In this document: positions 43,101 to 53,818 of the stretch, piece by piece
How the letters are laid out: every line of letters begins with the position of its first letter
Numbering within the stretch: the stretch's first letter is position 1
Origin: Levilactobacillus yonginensis
Lineage (GTDB): Bacteria; Bacillota; Bacilli; Lactobacillales; Lactobacillaceae
Assembly (NCBI RefSeq): GCF_003946265.1
Contig: NZ_RHNO01000005.1
Span: 1 to 64,000, forward strand
Direction: 5' to 3'
Length of the DNA stretch: 64,000 bases
Translations under genes and position numbers: made by a program
The notes under the pieces: generated by a model
Told to the model about the DNA's origin: nothing
Databases searched by the model: none
What the model saw: the letters and a program-made list of their open reading frames with translations, nothing else

Positions 43101-45359
43101 TTACCGAATTGGGCAAGCACCACTGGCACAGTCGGATTGATCGACTAATTCAACATCCTTCTGATCATGATGCCCCGTCATTTCCGCAAACTTGACCGCC
43201 ACGTCCGCCGAAATTTCAGCTCGCTTTTGGTTATAAGTTGCTTCATCAATGGGTTCCTTAGGTGCCTGTTCAAAGTCTGCCCCACTGTAAGGTAACAGTG
43301 ATGTTGACTTAATCGTGTGCCGGTACTGCAGCAGTAGCCGACTGATTTCCGCACCTTCCTTGGGTTGGAACGTCACGGTACAACTGACCGCGTTATCGGA
43401 CCAGTAGGTCTGGAGGAATGCCTGCGTCGCAAATTGTTCTGCCATGGAGACTTCACCCGCAGATGCAAACGCTGATTGATCTGCATGCGCTGCCTTAACT
43501 GGAAATTCCACACACATGGTATTTTGACTGTAAACATCCGGCTCGACCTTGTAGCCACAGGCTTTTAAAGCAGGTAACAACGGATCACTATCCTGGAACC
43601 GAATCCGTTGAATCAGGTAACGGGAATAATGGAAATGCATTCCCTCTGAGACACCAGCCAGCTTGGCCACCGTGCCGGAAGGTTTGACCGTCGTATGCTT
43701 AATCGAGGGCTGGCAACCCAGCGTTTCAGAATACGTCTTATCAGCTTGAACGACCGCCGCGAAGAGATCGTTGAACCGTTTGACCGCCGCCTGATTATAA
43801 ATAGGCTGCATGAACGTCTGACCAGTTTCAGTATCCTTTTTAGCTTCAAATCCAGTCACGACCCGTTGACTGAACGTCTTTAAAATCCAGTCCTGAATAC
43901 CAGACATGGAGACCCCGATCCGTCGATTCTTTTGAATAACTTTCCGGGAAACCTCCCAATCGTAATGACTAAAGGTCACCCGCTTCGTGTAACGAGCACC
44001 TAACGCAAAGGCGTCTTCCAATTGCCACCCCTGTTCCTCGGCCACGCTTGGAAAGACTTCAAACAGGTTGCAGGGTTCACCATTACTCAGAGAGATCTCA
44101 CCGCAGGGATTGGTCCCTTCAACTTCGCCATCAATATCGGGTTGTCGGCCATCGATCAGCCGGCCATAGTCACGTGAAAGTCCCAGGTTCACAATACCGG
44201 GTTCCCCGTTATGTTGAATGGAATCCGCAATCGGTTGGTAATCCGCAAACTGACTATCCACCGCTACACTGTTATTAGATGCCCACCGGTGATGATACAG
44301 TTTATCCTTATCCTGTTTCATGGTAATGAAGTCGTCGTCTTCAGCACCACCTAAGGCCAGTTCCGCGGACCGGCGAACGTTGCCGGCAACGACCGTTTTA
44401 CCAATTAAATTCCCCATATCCGTACAATCGACCGCAGACAATTTCCGTCCAGCGGCGTCGTTCAAAATCTGGTTGATGTCAAAGAGCATCTCCACCAGTG
44501 GCATCGGCCCAGACGCCGTCCCACCAAAGCCGTGGATTGGCGCATCCTTAGGACGAATATCACTGATATCTAAGACGACTTGCGCCTGACCCTCCGGATT
44601 GCTGGCATTGAAATGAGCGTCGATCATGTTGGCGTTGGCCAACACCCAGCCCTCACGGGTATCTGGGAGCCGGTAGTAGCGTGTCTTCGCTAATGAATGG
44701 TGCTGCATCCAATCAGTCCGGTCAACAGCTCCTAACGCTACTGAGGCGTCATAGGACGCACTCCGAGAATCAATCACAATGGTTAGATCAATTTGCCGGT
44801 CAACCCGGGGCATTTGACGCACGTTGTTGGGTGTTACGGAAAAGCCAACCCCGCCGCCCTTCATGAGTTGATCAAACATGAAGGAAAATGGCATGGAAAC
44901 CGCTGCCTGGTCCTGTTCCAAGTAGTCTGGAACCAGGTGACTGTCACCATATGGTTGTGGCCGCACCGCGATAAACCAACAGTTATTCAGAGCATCCCCA
45001 TTACGGTGTTGGTAGTCCGTTCCCGAGATCCATAAATTCCGGCCGGATGGTGTCGCTGCCAGTCCGTAGACTAATCGGTAGAGGTTCTGAGCCTCTTGGG
45101 TCAAGTCCGCCACCACCTGGTCAGCCACTGCACCCGTCTGTAGCCGTGGATCAAGGTTGATATTGCCTTCAACCACGCGTTTGACCGTCTCTGGCCACTC
45201 CTCAGTCCGTTGCTGCTCAGGTAACCATCGCGCGTAGGTCCGTTTGTACGTGACCCAGCCTAATTCACCCCAATGTGGGGTCACCTCGTCCTGTGTTTTT
45301 TTAATGAAATCAGCCGATAGTGTGACCATCGGCGTCGTTACTGTATTCATCAAACTCAT
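43101..45359 (-). CDS. rtpR: Adenosylcobalamin-dependent ribonucleoside triphosphate reductase (class II)
   Basis: About 750 residues; the in-frame ATG at 45350 is an alternative start. It makes deoxynucleotides using B12. The conserved catalytic Cys and Glu are in NPCGEISL, a redox Cys in ALNNCWF near residue 119, and the C-terminal shuttle pair in DCASGAC at the end. Substrate loop SGTVAKLAG is present. Monomeric form as in L. leichmannii. Tandem NrdR-like boxes overlap the promoter. No cobalamin riboswitch is seen. Confidence 0.94.
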   Translation of the reverse strand: MSLMNTVTTPMVTLSADFIKKTQDEVTPHWGELGWVTYKRTYARWLPEQQRTEEWPETVKRVVEGNINLDPRLQTGAVADQVVADLTQEAQNLYRLVYGLAATPSGRNLWISGTDYQHRNGDALNNCWFIAVRPQPYGDSHLVPDYLEQDQAAVSMPFSFMFDQLMKGGGVGFSVTPNNVRQMPRVDRQIDLTIVIDSRSASYDASVALGAVDRTDWMQHHSLAKTRYYRLPDTREGWVLANANMIDAHFNASNPEGQAQVVLDISDIRPKDAPIHGFGGTASGPMPLVEMLFDINQILNDAAGRKLSAVDCTDMGNLIGKTVVAGNVRRSAELALGGAEDDDFITMKQDKDKLYHHRWASNNSVAVDSQFADYQPIADSIQHNGEPGIVNLGLSRDYGRLIDGRQPDIDGEVEGTNPCGEISLSNGEPCNLFEVFPSVAEEQGWQLEDAFALGARYTKRVTFSHYDWEVSRKVIQKNRRIGVSMSGIQDWILKTFSQRVVTGFEAKKDTETGQTFMQPIYNQAAVKRFNDLFAAVVQADKTYSETLGCQPSIKHTTVKPSGTVAKLAGVSEGMHFHYSRYLIQRIRFQDSDPLLPALKACGYKVEPDVYSQNTMCVEFPVKAAHADQSAFASAGEVSMAEQFATQAFLQTYWSDNAVSCTVTFQPKEGAEISRLLLQYRHTIKSTSLLPYSGADFEQAPKEPIDEATYNQKRAEISADVAVKFAEMTGHHDQKDVELVDQSDCASGACPIR

Positions 45360-45381
45360 TCACTCCCGTCTCAAACGTATA

Positions 45382-45423
45382 CCATATATGGTAGAATATT
45401 CAAATTGAAAATACAATATATAG
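45382..45423 (-). promoter_or_regulatory. rtpR promoter with tandem NrdR-like boxes
   Basis: CCATATATGG (45382-45391) and CAATATATAG (45414-45423) resemble NrdR boxes and start 32 bp apart, three DNA turns. On the minus strand they overlap TACCAT (-10, 45388-45393) and TTGTAT (-35, 45411-45416) with a 17-bp spacer. NrdR with ATP/dATP would repress. The rest of 45424-45800 holds no gene I can support. Confidence 0.7.
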
Positions 45424-45800
45424 AAAAATCGAACTGTCCCTAGACTTTTGAATGAATCCGACTATGTAACATAGTGCGCGGCGAACACGCAACTTTTCCT
45501 TCTCAGCAGTTAATTGTAACTGGATAAACCACGTAAAACTTTTGACCTCCCCGGCTTCGCCCCAATCGAACCACAAGTCCAAATGGGTAGTAAACGACTC
45601 GCTTCAAACACAATTAATTCAGTAACGTGGTTGGTCCTTTCAAAAAAATTTCGCCGTTTTTCCGGTCACGCAACAATCATTCACGGCCCCGACAATTCAC
45701 TTATGCAAGGTGACTCTGTAAAGTGGCACGAAACTCCGTAGCCTTAAGCTGTTTGTGTCCTCATAGCCTATGCTATACTGTTGCCAAAAGGAGGGCGCCC

Positions 45801-46253
45801 ATGCAAATCATTCAATTAGGAAAATTCATTGGCATCCTGCACCGCCGTCTTCAAATCGCCATCAGCCATGACTTAACCTTACCGGAACTTAATGCCAGTA
45901 ACGCCAATTTTCTCCTCTTCATCAGTGAACACGACCGCGTCACCGCCAAGCAAATTTCTAGTGAACTAGCTATCAACAAGGGACTCGTTAGTCGGGAAAT
46001 GTTGCGCTTAGAAACAGCTGGCTACATTGAACGGCATACTGACCAGAGCGACCGCCGCACCGTCTGGATCACCAGCACCCAGACTGGCAAGGACGCCAGT
46101 CGCAGCATTCGCCGCCTAATGAACCACCTATGGCAAGAGGTCCTGGGTGAACCGGAGCCTGCGGATTTGGAGACCGTCTACGAAAATCTACTGACCTGGA
46201 GTGAACGGATCACTGATCTTGAATCCCCTTTGCAAGGCAAATCTAAGTCGTAA
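45801..46253 (+). CDS. MarR-family transcriptional regulator
   Basis: 150 residues from ATG 45801, with AAGGAGGG upstream. The HTH reads VTAKQISSELAINKGLVSR near 54 and the wing TDQSDRRTVWITSTQTG near 86. It is divergent from the ribonucleotide reductase gene; a link between them is not shown. Ligand unknown. It is followed by a cloverleaf-repeat remnant without its own hairpin terminator. Confidence 0.87.
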   Translation: MQIIQLGKFIGILHRRLQIAISHDLTLPELNASNANFLLFISEHDRVTAKQISSELAINKGLVSREMLRLETAGYIERHTDQSDRRTVWITSTQTGKDASRSIRRLMNHLWQEVLGEPEPADLETVYENLLTWSERITDLESPLQGKSKS

Positions 46254-46268
46254 AACATACTGCCAGCA

Positions 46269-46321
46269 ATCCGCCTCCGGTTGCCAGGTGGGGGCCTGCT
46301 GTGGGGACCGCCTCCGGCTAC
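46269..46321 (+). repeat. Cloverleaf repeat, copy 9 (remnant)
   Basis: Only one closing arm (CCTCCGGTTGCCAGGTGGGG then CCTGCTGTGGGGACC) and an outer CCTCCGGC remain; the hairpins are gone. It lies 15 bp after the MarR-family gene. Confidence 0.65.
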
Positions 46322-46545
46322 ATTGACTCACAATCAACGTTAGACTAACACTTTCAGAATGAATTCATTTGTACGTTCCCCAAGGAAAACATCCAAAATT
46401 TTCTCGAAATATCGACGATCAGTCATCAATTAAAAACAAATCGTCAGTCAAAATAGACTAGCTTTAATCGATAGAATTTATCTAGCTTCAAGCCAACCTT
46501 GACTGCGGACACTATCAAATGCTGTATTTGCTTGCCCCACCACTG

Positions 46546-46735
46546 TAGCCGAAGGCGGACAGGAATGGTACCGGCTGTGTCGACGGTGTTGACTGGCGTT
46601 TTTGGCCAGTCTACAGCGTGGGACGAGCTTGGAGACGTGGTGCCCTATCCACGGCTTCAAGTCGAGGTAAAAGACCGCACCACAGGCTTTTACCGGTCCC
46701 CACAGCCGGTACCATTCCTGGCAGCCGTAGGCGGC
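46546..46735 (-). repeat. Cloverleaf repeat, copy 10
   Basis: Nearly perfect closing stem ACAGGAATGGTACCGGCTGTG / CACAGCCGGTACCATTCCTG (each about 20 nt). Hairpins: GACTGGC/GCCAGTC, CTTGGAGACGTGG/CCACGGCTTCAAG, GGTAAAAGACCG/GGCTTTTACC. It is the best example of the family in the window. Confidence 0.85.
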
Positions 46736-46756
46736 ATTTTTAGTAGAACATACAAA

Positions 46757-46793
46757 AAGAGCGTTCAGACCAGTTTGGCCTAAACGCTCTTAT
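46757..46793 (-). terminator. Terminator after galR
   Basis: AAGAGCGTT pairs with AAACGCTCTT; the minus strand runs into T5. Confidence 0.85.
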
Positions 46794-46799
46794 TTTAGT

Positions 46800-47825
<1,026 letters not shown>

Positions 47826-47843
47826 TTATTTATCCATTGTACA

Positions 47844-49307
47844 CTAAATCTGAGCAATAAACTTATCCAATGCTGCTTGACCAGCGGCATCGCGTTTGAA
47901 GACCCCAGCATCCGCCAGGACCCGAGCAAAGACGTTCCCAATTTCTTGATGCAAGACCTCAGTGACGTTCTCTGACGTCAGTTGGTGGTCCTGTTTGATC
48001 TTGTCAGCCCACGCCTTATGCATGTCCGCAATGTTGTTAGGTTGGTCGATCAAGTACTTCGTGACTTCCGCCATTTCACTCTTCAATCGTGCTGGTAAAA
48101 TAGCACGACCCATAACTTCGATCAAACCAATGTTTTCCTTCTTGATGTGTTGAACATCCTGGTGCGGATGGAAGATACCATCTGGATACTTGTCTGACGT
48201 CTGGTTGTCTCGCAGAACTAAATCCAGAACGTAGTCGTCACCGTCACGGTACGCAATTGGCGTGATCGTATGGTGCCGTGTATCACCCGTGTAGGCCCGC
48301 ACATCAACGGATTCATCGGAGTAACCGATCCAGCTGTTCAAGACCTTCGTTGCCGCATTGATCAGTGGTTCCGGTCGGGTCCCACTTAACCGAATGTCGG
48401 TCATTGGCCAGTTAACGACGCCAGCCGTTACGCCAGTCACACCCAAGTCGATTTTCCGGTCGATAGGGGCCTTCATCATTGGAAAGTCGTGCTTCCCACC
48501 TTGGTAATGGTCGTGGGTCAGCATAGAGCCCCCAACGATTGGTAAGTCGGCGTTACTCCCAACGAAGTAGGTTGGCAGTGTCCGCACGATTTCCAACAAG
48601 TTGGTAAACGTGTGTTGGTTGATCACCATTGGCCGATGTTCCTTGGCCAAGAAAATGGCATGTTCGGAGAAGTAAGCGTATGGGGAGTACTGGAAGCCCC
48701 AGGTTTCGCCACCCAGCATCATCCGGATAATCCGGTGATTGCTCCGGGCTGGATAACCCAAGCGTCCCAAATACCCTTCGTTGGTCATACACAGTTGGTC
48801 CAACGGGTAGCTGGTCTTCTTCTGCGTCAAGGCAGCCGCAATCGCCTTAGGGTCCTTTTCAGGCTTAGACAGGTTGATGGTGATTTCTAATTCACCAGCT
48901 GGTGTCTTCGCTGGAAAGACCACATTTTTGGCAATGTTACGCGTCTTGATGTAATTGTTATTTTGACTTAATTGATAGAACCAGTCAGTTGCGGCACTAG
49001 GACTCTGTTGATACCGATCCCAGAACCCCCGGTTGAGGGCTGAAGGAAGTGGTGTCATGAAGTCCATCAGTTGTGATTCAAGAATTTCCTTAGGACTCGG
49101 AGAATCTTCAATCTTGCCGTGATCAACGGCCGTTTGAATCATGGCGTTGACCAGATCGATGGGTTCGTCAGAGGATGCTTGAGCAGCAGCACCGTCGCCA
49201 ATCAAGGCAAAGATGCGGTTAGTCACGTACTGGCGGTCCAGCTCCGTGTAGGGTGCTGGCGAGGAAACAATGTGATCAATGAAAGTTTGAATTGTGTCTT
49301 TAGCCAT
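47844..49307 (-). CDS. galT: UDP-glucose-hexose-1-phosphate uridylyltransferase (class II GalT)
   Basis: 487 residues from ATG 49307. It is the long form found in Lactobacillales and bacilli, with MLTHDHYQGGKHDFPM near residue 272 in place of the HPH motif of the E. coli form. It exchanges Gal-1-P and UDP-glucose to give UDP-galactose and Glc-1-P. The start lies 2 bp after the galE stop. Confidence 0.94.
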   Translation of the reverse strand: MAKDTIQTFIDHIVSSPAPYTELDRQYVTNRIFALIGDGAAAQASSDEPIDLVNAMIQTAVDHGKIEDSPSPKEILESQLMDFMTPLPSALNRGFWDRYQQSPSAATDWFYQLSQNNNYIKTRNIAKNVVFPAKTPAGELEITINLSKPEKDPKAIAAALTQKKTSYPLDQLCMTNEGYLGRLGYPARSNHRIIRMMLGGETWGFQYSPYAYFSEHAIFLAKEHRPMVINQHTFTNLLEIVRTLPTYFVGSNADLPIVGGSMLTHDHYQGGKHDFPMMKAPIDRKIDLGVTGVTAGVVNWPMTDIRLSGTRPEPLINAATKVLNSWIGYSDESVDVRAYTGDTRHHTITPIAYRDGDDYVLDLVLRDNQTSDKYPDGIFHPHQDVQHIKKENIGLIEVMGRAILPARLKSEMAEVTKYLIDQPNNIADMHKAWADKIKQDHQLTSENVTEVLHQEIGNVFARVLADAGVFKRDAAGQAALDKFIAQI

Positions 49308-49309
49308 AA

Positions 49310-50317
49310 TTACTTCGTCTCCTCGGTCCGATCGTTGTAACCTTGTGGATGCGTTTGCTTCCAGTTCCAAGCGGTCCGAATAATGTCTTCGACGTTGTCA
49401 AACTGTGGCTTCCAGTTCAAGACTTCACGGGCCTTGTCACTGGCGGCAATCAACGTGCTAGGATCACCGGCACGACGTGGTGCCATCTTAGCAGGAATTT
49501 CCTTACCAGTAACTTTCCGAGCGGCTTCCAACATTTCTTTGTTGGAGAACCCAGTTGAAGAGCCCAGGTTGAAGGCATTGCTGTCATTACCAGCCTTCAG
49601 GTATTCCAAAGCTAAAATGTGGGCATCGGCCAAGTCAACGACGTGCACGTAGTCCCGCACGTTAGTCCCGTCCTTCGTTGGGTAATCACTACCGAAGATG
49701 GAAAGTTCTTTCCGTTCACCAGCGGCAACCTGTAAGATGATTGGAACCAAGTGGGTTTCGGGATGGTGGTCTTCACCAATGCTCCCGTCTTCCTTAGCAC
49801 CAGCCACGTTGAAGTAACGTAAGGCAACGAACTTAATGCCGTAAGCCTTGTCGGACCAGCCCATAATCTTTTCCATCATCAGCTTACTTTCACCGTAAGG
49901 ATTGGTTGGGATTTGTGGGTCGGTTTCCTTGATAGGAATCTGCTTAGGTTCACCGTAAGTTGCAGCGGTTGAAGAGAAGACGATTCGCTTAACGTTGTGC
50001 TTGTTCATGACTTCCAATAAGGAAACCATCCCAGCAGTGTTGTTATCAAAGTACTTCAGCGGCTTTTCCATGGATTCAGGAACGATGGAGAAGGCAGCGA
50101 AGTGCATAACCCCTTCAATGTCTTCCTTATCAAAGACATCGTTCAGGAACTTTTGATCGTGCAAGTCCCCTTCGTAGAACCGCGCTTTTTTATTCACAGC
50201 GGCCCGGTGTCCCGTTACCAAATTATCGACAACGGCCACATCATAACCCTTACTAATTAAACGATCGACTGCATGGGAACCGATATAACCGGCACCACCT
50301 AAGACTAAAACTGTCAT
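49310..50317 (-). CDS. galE: UDP-glucose 4-epimerase
   Basis: 335 residues. NAD-binding GGAGYIGSH near residue 7, the catalytic Ser-Thr pair in SSTAATYG near 120 and [10 protein letters not shown] with the catalytic Tyr near 146. It interconverts UDP-galactose and UDP-glucose. AGGAGG precedes the start. A 376-bp gap holding a cloverleaf repeat separates it from galK. Confidence 0.95.
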   Translation of the reverse strand: MTVLVLGGAGYIGSHAVDRLISKGYDVAVVDNLVTGHRAAVNKKARFYEGDLHDQKFLNDVFDKEDIEGVMHFAAFSIVPESMEKPLKYFDNNTAGMVSLLEVMNKHNVKRIVFSSTAATYGEPKQIPIKETDPQIPTNPYGESKLMMEKIMGWSDKAYGIKFVALRYFNVAGAKEDGSIGEDHHPETHLVPIILQVAAGERKELSIFGSDYPTKDGTNVRDYVHVVDLADAHILALEYLKAGNDSNAFNLGSSTGFSNKEMLEAARKVTGKEIPAKMAPRRAGDPSTLIAASDKAREVLNWKPQFDNVEDIIRTAWNWKQTHPQGYNDRTEETK

Positions 50318-50486
50318 TGATCAATTCCTCCTCTTATGTTTTGTTTCACTAATAATTTTACGCTACTTCTGATTATTCGTTAATTGGTTAAGCAACTCAT
50401 AACTAGCAATACCAACACTCTGGCTCGCATATTCTGTCACTACCTGCGTCACTCAGCCACCTGATCACTTAATGTTAAGGCTAACC

Positions 50487-50670
50487 TAGCCGCAGGCAGA
50501 CAGAGTGCCGCGCAGTGTCGAGATTCTAAGGAAGTGTTTTTTACTTCCTTAGAATCTGGGTCGAACTTGGAAACTCGTGTTTTTCGAGGTTTCAAGTCGC
50601 TCTGAAGACTTGTGCTTTTTACAAGGCTTCAGAGGTGCCCCACAGCGCGGTACTCTGTCTGCCGTAGGCG
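50487..50670 (-). repeat. Cloverleaf repeat, copy 11 (inside the gal operon)
   Basis: Closing stem GGCAGACAGAGTGCCGCG / CGCGGTACTCTGTCTGCC. Hairpins: ATTCTAAGGAAGT/ACTTCCTTAGAAT (perfect), CTTGGAAACTCG/CGAGGTTTCAAG and CTGAAGACTTGT/ACAAGGCTTCAG. It is between galK and galE and would be transcribed in the operon mRNA. Confidence 0.83.
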
Positions 50671-50693
50671 AATGTTAACCCACAACCATTAAG

Positions 50694-51863
50694 TTACTTT
50701 TGTAATTCGGCAGGACCGTCAGCAATTTCTGCGACGTAGAATTCTGCTGGATGGCCGATAGTGTCTTCATAGACCTTACCAACCTTAGCTTCGAAGTCTT
50801 CAACGTTAGATTTCTTAACGATAGCAATGGCACAGCCACCGAAACCGGCACCAGTCATCCGGGCACCTAAGACACCAGGTTGTTTCCAAGCGGTTTCAAC
50901 CAACGTATCCAATTCCTTACCCGTAACTTCAAAGTCGTAGTGTAAGGAAATGTGAGAAGCGTTGACCAATTCACCGAAGCTCTTTAAGTCGCTCTTTTGC
51001 AGAGCGGCAAAGGCCTTCAACGTCCGTTGGTTTTCGAAGACGGCGTGACGCGCACGCTTGATCAAAGTTTCATCGTTGATCAGGTAAGCATTTTGATCAA
51101 ATTGATCTTCGTTTAAGTCACCCAACGTCTTGATGTCTAACTTCGTTTGCAAACGACGTAAGGCTTCTTCACATTGTGCCCGCCGTTCGTTGTACTTGGA
51201 GTCGGTCAATTCACGACGCTTCTTGGTGTTCATGATAACCACGACGTTGTCACCCAAGTCTAGGGGTGCGTATTCGTAATCCATGGTGTTGGTATCCAAC
51301 AGAATGGCTTGGTCCTTCTTACCCATACCGATAGCAAATTGGTCCATGATCCCGGTGTTCAAACCGAAGTAGTCATTTTCAACTTGTTGGCCGACCTTAA
51401 CCATTTCAACTTCGTCTAACTTCATGCCATATGCGGCGCGAAGAATCTCGCCCATCAACATTTCCATTGAAGCTGATGAGGACAAGCCAGAAGCATCTGG
51501 TAAGTTCCCGTGAACGAAGAGGTCAAAACCGTGATCGATGGTCAAGTCTTGCTTGGCTAGTTCGAACAACATCCCCTTCAGGTAGTTGGCCCAGTTATCA
51601 GCCTTGTTAAAGGCTAAGTTATCCAGTGAGAACGTCAATACGCCAGCGTCAGGAACGTTTGCGGAGTAAACGCGGAATTGCTTGTCGTCTCGTGCTGAGT
51701 ATGCGGCGTAAGTCCCCATACTGATAGCGGCTGGGAAAACGTGACCACCGTTGAAGTCGGTGTATTCACCAATCAGGTTGATTCGTCCTGGTGAGAAGAA
51801 GACCCGTTCTGGTGCGACGTTAAATTGTTCTTGGTATTCAGATGCTAAGCTGGCGAAATCCAT
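50694..51863 (-). CDS. galK: Galactokinase
   Basis: 389 residues. GHMP-kinase motifs: SPGRINLIGEYTDFNGG (near 24), ATP loop LPDASGLSSSASMEM (near 128) and GARMTGAGFGGC (near 339). It phosphorylates galactose at C1. It opens the galKETR unit, with a consensus promoter, an operator and a cre site upstream. Confidence 0.95.
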   Translation of the reverse strand: MDFASLASEYQEQFNVAPERVFFSPGRINLIGEYTDFNGGHVFPAAISMGTYAAYSARDDKQFRVYSANVPDAGVLTFSLDNLAFNKADNWANYLKGMLFELAKQDLTIDHGFDLFVHGNLPDASGLSSSASMEMLMGEILRAAYGMKLDEVEMVKVGQQVENDYFGLNTGIMDQFAIGMGKKDQAILLDTNTMDYEYAPLDLGDNVVVIMNTKKRRELTDSKYNERRAQCEEALRRLQTKLDIKTLGDLNEDQFDQNAYLINDETLIKRARHAVFENQRTLKAFAALQKSDLKSFGELVNASHISLHYDFEVTGKELDTLVETAWKQPGVLGARMTGAGFGGCAIAIVKKSNVEDFEAKVGKVYEDTIGHPAEFYVAEIADGPAELQK

Positions 51864-51889
51864 GGCGATTAACTCCTTAATAAATTTTT

Positions 51890-51959
51890 TAGTAAAACTT
51901 TACTACAATCATCATAGCCGCTTTTGGCGACCTTGTCAATTAATTTTGAAGCGCTTTCT
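51890..51959 (-). promoter_or_regulatory. galK promoter with GalR-type operator and cre site
   Basis: Minus strand: TTGACA (51934-51939), 17-bp spacer, TATGAT (51911-51916). The inverted repeat TAGTAAA-N2-TTTACTA (51890-51905) lies at the transcription start. A cre-like sequence with one mismatch (51945-51959, containing GAAGCGCTTTC) lies upstream of the -35. Confidence 0.75.
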
Positions 51960-51974
51960 TTGCCCTTAAATAAA

Positions 51975-52000
51975 AGCCTCAGGCACTTTCACCTGAGGCC
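51975..52000 (-). terminator. Terminator after the galactose transporter gene
   Basis: GCCTCAGG pairs with CCTGAGGC; the minus strand continues into TTTTATTT. Confidence 0.85.
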
Positions 52001-52016
52001 CTGATACATTAACGCA

Positions 52017-53444
52017 TTACTTGGATTCGGATTCTTCTTCCTCTTCCTTTTCGGTTTCCAACTTCGTTTCAAGTTCACGCACAATTTCAGCATGCTTCTT
52101 TTCAGACAGTACAATCTTGAATTGGTAGATCAAGGCAGCAACAATCAATAAGATCATTGGCATGTAGAAGATGAATGAATGGAAGACGAACATCCCGTGA
52201 GAAGTGATGTCGCTAGGCTTGGCGTTACCAGTCATTCCTGAGTGGACGGCGGCAATAACAACGATCCCAGTTGAGAAGGCACCAGCCAATTTATCAATCA
52301 GTGGACGAACAGACAAGGTAACGGATTCATTCCGTGTACCGTTCTTCCATTGCCCATATTCAACACTATCAGTGATCGTCATCAAGGCGGCCAAGAAGAT
52401 CATTGGGTATGGGAAGAAGAAGATGGCATCGGCAATGTACATCATGATCGTGTTGGTACCAGCCAGCATAAACAGAATGTAACCGACTAACATCATGCAA
52501 ATCCCACCAATGTAGACACCCTTCCGAGTAATCTTGGAAACAATGATTGGGAACAGTGGTACTGAGATAATCCCTAAGATAGCGGTAATTACCCCAATCA
52601 AACTATAAGCAGCAGCGTTACCGATAACGTACCGGAAGTAGTAAATCAACAGTGAGTTCGTGACAACGTAGCTTAAGGCAAACAGTAAGTATGAGAACCC
52701 TAACCACATCAATTGGTCATTTTCACCAATAACTTTGAAGACATCGCGGAAACGGGTCTTTTCAGTGTTTTCACGAATTAAACTCGTTTGTTCTTTAGTC
52801 CCAAAGAAGGTTGCTAAAGCACCCAGGAAGGAAACTAACCCAATAACGATGGCAAAACCTAACCAGCCGGCACGGGTCTGTGTACTGCCGTGAGTCCCTG
52901 AGAAGGTTTGTGAGAAGTAGATAACTAATGGGGTAACAACAATGATAACCCCTTGAGAACCCAAGGTTGAACCGAAACGACCAATCGTCCCGAACTTGTT
53001 ACGAACCTTAGAATCAACACTCAATGCAGGTAACATGGACCAAAAGGCAATATCTTTAAATGAATAGAAGATATCCATAATGACAAACACGATACCAAAG
53101 AGCAGGAAGTAGATTGAGGTGTTACTGTCAGCCAAACCGAACAGGCTGGAGAACATCAACATGATTCCGACAGAGCTGACGATGGCACCAATTAAAATCC
53201 AGGGCTTGAATTTCCCAAACTTCGTATTGGTGTTATCGACCATCCCACCAATCATCGGGTCAAAAGCAATTTCAATTAACCGAATAACAACCACCATCGT
53301 GGTAACGATCCCGGCTTCAGCAGCCGCGCCGTTCCCAACGAACAGGGCACTAGTAACAAAAATAGCAAAATAAGTATTAAGTGTAGCGTAGAAGGCATCA
53401 TGTCCGAACGCCCCTAAAGCATATGATAGATATTGCTTAACCAT
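52017..53444 (-). CDS. galP: GPH-family sugar:cation symporter, probable galactose permease
   Basis: 475 residues from ATG 53444 behind GAAGGA, with 12 membrane helices as in MelB/LacS. Family sequence FDPMIGGMVDNTNTKFGKFK near 53 is present. There is no C-terminal IIA domain; the tail is a Glu-rich helix. The galactose assignment rests on position between galK and the other gal genes. It is ended by its own terminator before galK. Confidence 0.85.
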   Translation of the reverse strand: MVKQYLSYALGAFGHDAFYATLNTYFAIFVTSALFVGNGAAAEAGIVTTMVVVIRLIEIAFDPMIGGMVDNTNTKFGKFKPWILIGAIVSSVGIMLMFSSLFGLADSNTSIYFLLFGIVFVIMDIFYSFKDIAFWSMLPALSVDSKVRNKFGTIGRFGSTLGSQGVIIVVTPLVIYFSQTFSGTHGSTQTRAGWLGFAIVIGLVSFLGALATFFGTKEQTSLIRENTEKTRFRDVFKVIGENDQLMWLGFSYLLFALSYVVTNSLLIYYFRYVIGNAAAYSLIGVITAILGIISVPLFPIIVSKITRKGVYIGGICMMLVGYILFMLAGTNTIMMYIADAIFFFPYPMIFLAALMTITDSVEYGQWKNGTRNESVTLSVRPLIDKLAGAFSTGIVVIAAVHSGMTGNAKPSDITSHGMFVFHSFIFYMPMILLIVAALIYQFKIVLSEKKHAEIVRELETKLETEKEEEEESESK

Positions 53445-53500
53445 TGTTTCCTTCACACCTTTCAACGGGTTCTATCCCTGATAGTTAATTCACAACAACA

Positions 53501-53749
53501 TTAGTGATAACGATGTTCAATAATCTTGGAAAGAACCGCTTCACGCTGTTGCGCCTTAGCCATATCGAATTGTGATTCCTCAAGACTATTGAAATCCTTA
53601 GCAAGTAGCGTTGCTTCCAAGTAAAGGGTCAGTTGCCGTTTGATGTACAACTTATTCTCTTCACCAGGCTTCTGTGCGTTGCCCCCCAATACGGCGGAAG
53701 CAAACTCAACGGGATCCAACGTAATCTTGTCATCCTGCTTTGCAGCCAT
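53501..53749 (-). CDS. Small paralogous protein, copy 1
   Basis: 82 residues, about three quarters identical by eye to the product at 54147-54392. Conserved blocks: LDP..FA.AVLGGN, YIKRQLTLYLE and LSKIIEHRYH. It is helical, charged and without signal peptide. It directly precedes the galactose transporter and should share its promoter, so it may be made under the same sugar control. Function unknown. Confidence 0.75.
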   Translation of the reverse strand: MAAKQDDKITLDPVEFASAVLGGNAQKPGEENKLYIKRQLTLYLEATLLAKDFNSLEESQFDMAKAQQREAVLSKIIEHRYH

Positions 53750-53818
53750 CTATAAACACCTCATATCTTCCAATATAGTTTAACTAGACCGGTAAAACTG
53801 CGCTGACGTTTTAGTTAA

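Noticed and set aside
45400-45582. 60-codon minus-strand frame upstream of rtpR
   Set aside because: Overlaps the promoter and NrdR boxes and shows no ribosome site or domain.
45424-45800. Possible cobalamin riboswitch before the B12-dependent reductase
   Set aside because: I looked for the B12-box and the usual long leader and did not find them.
50471-50678. AATGTTAA on both sides of the gal-operon repeat as target duplication
   Set aside because: The left copy is about 8 bp from the element edge, and no empty site is available, so it is only mentioned as possible.
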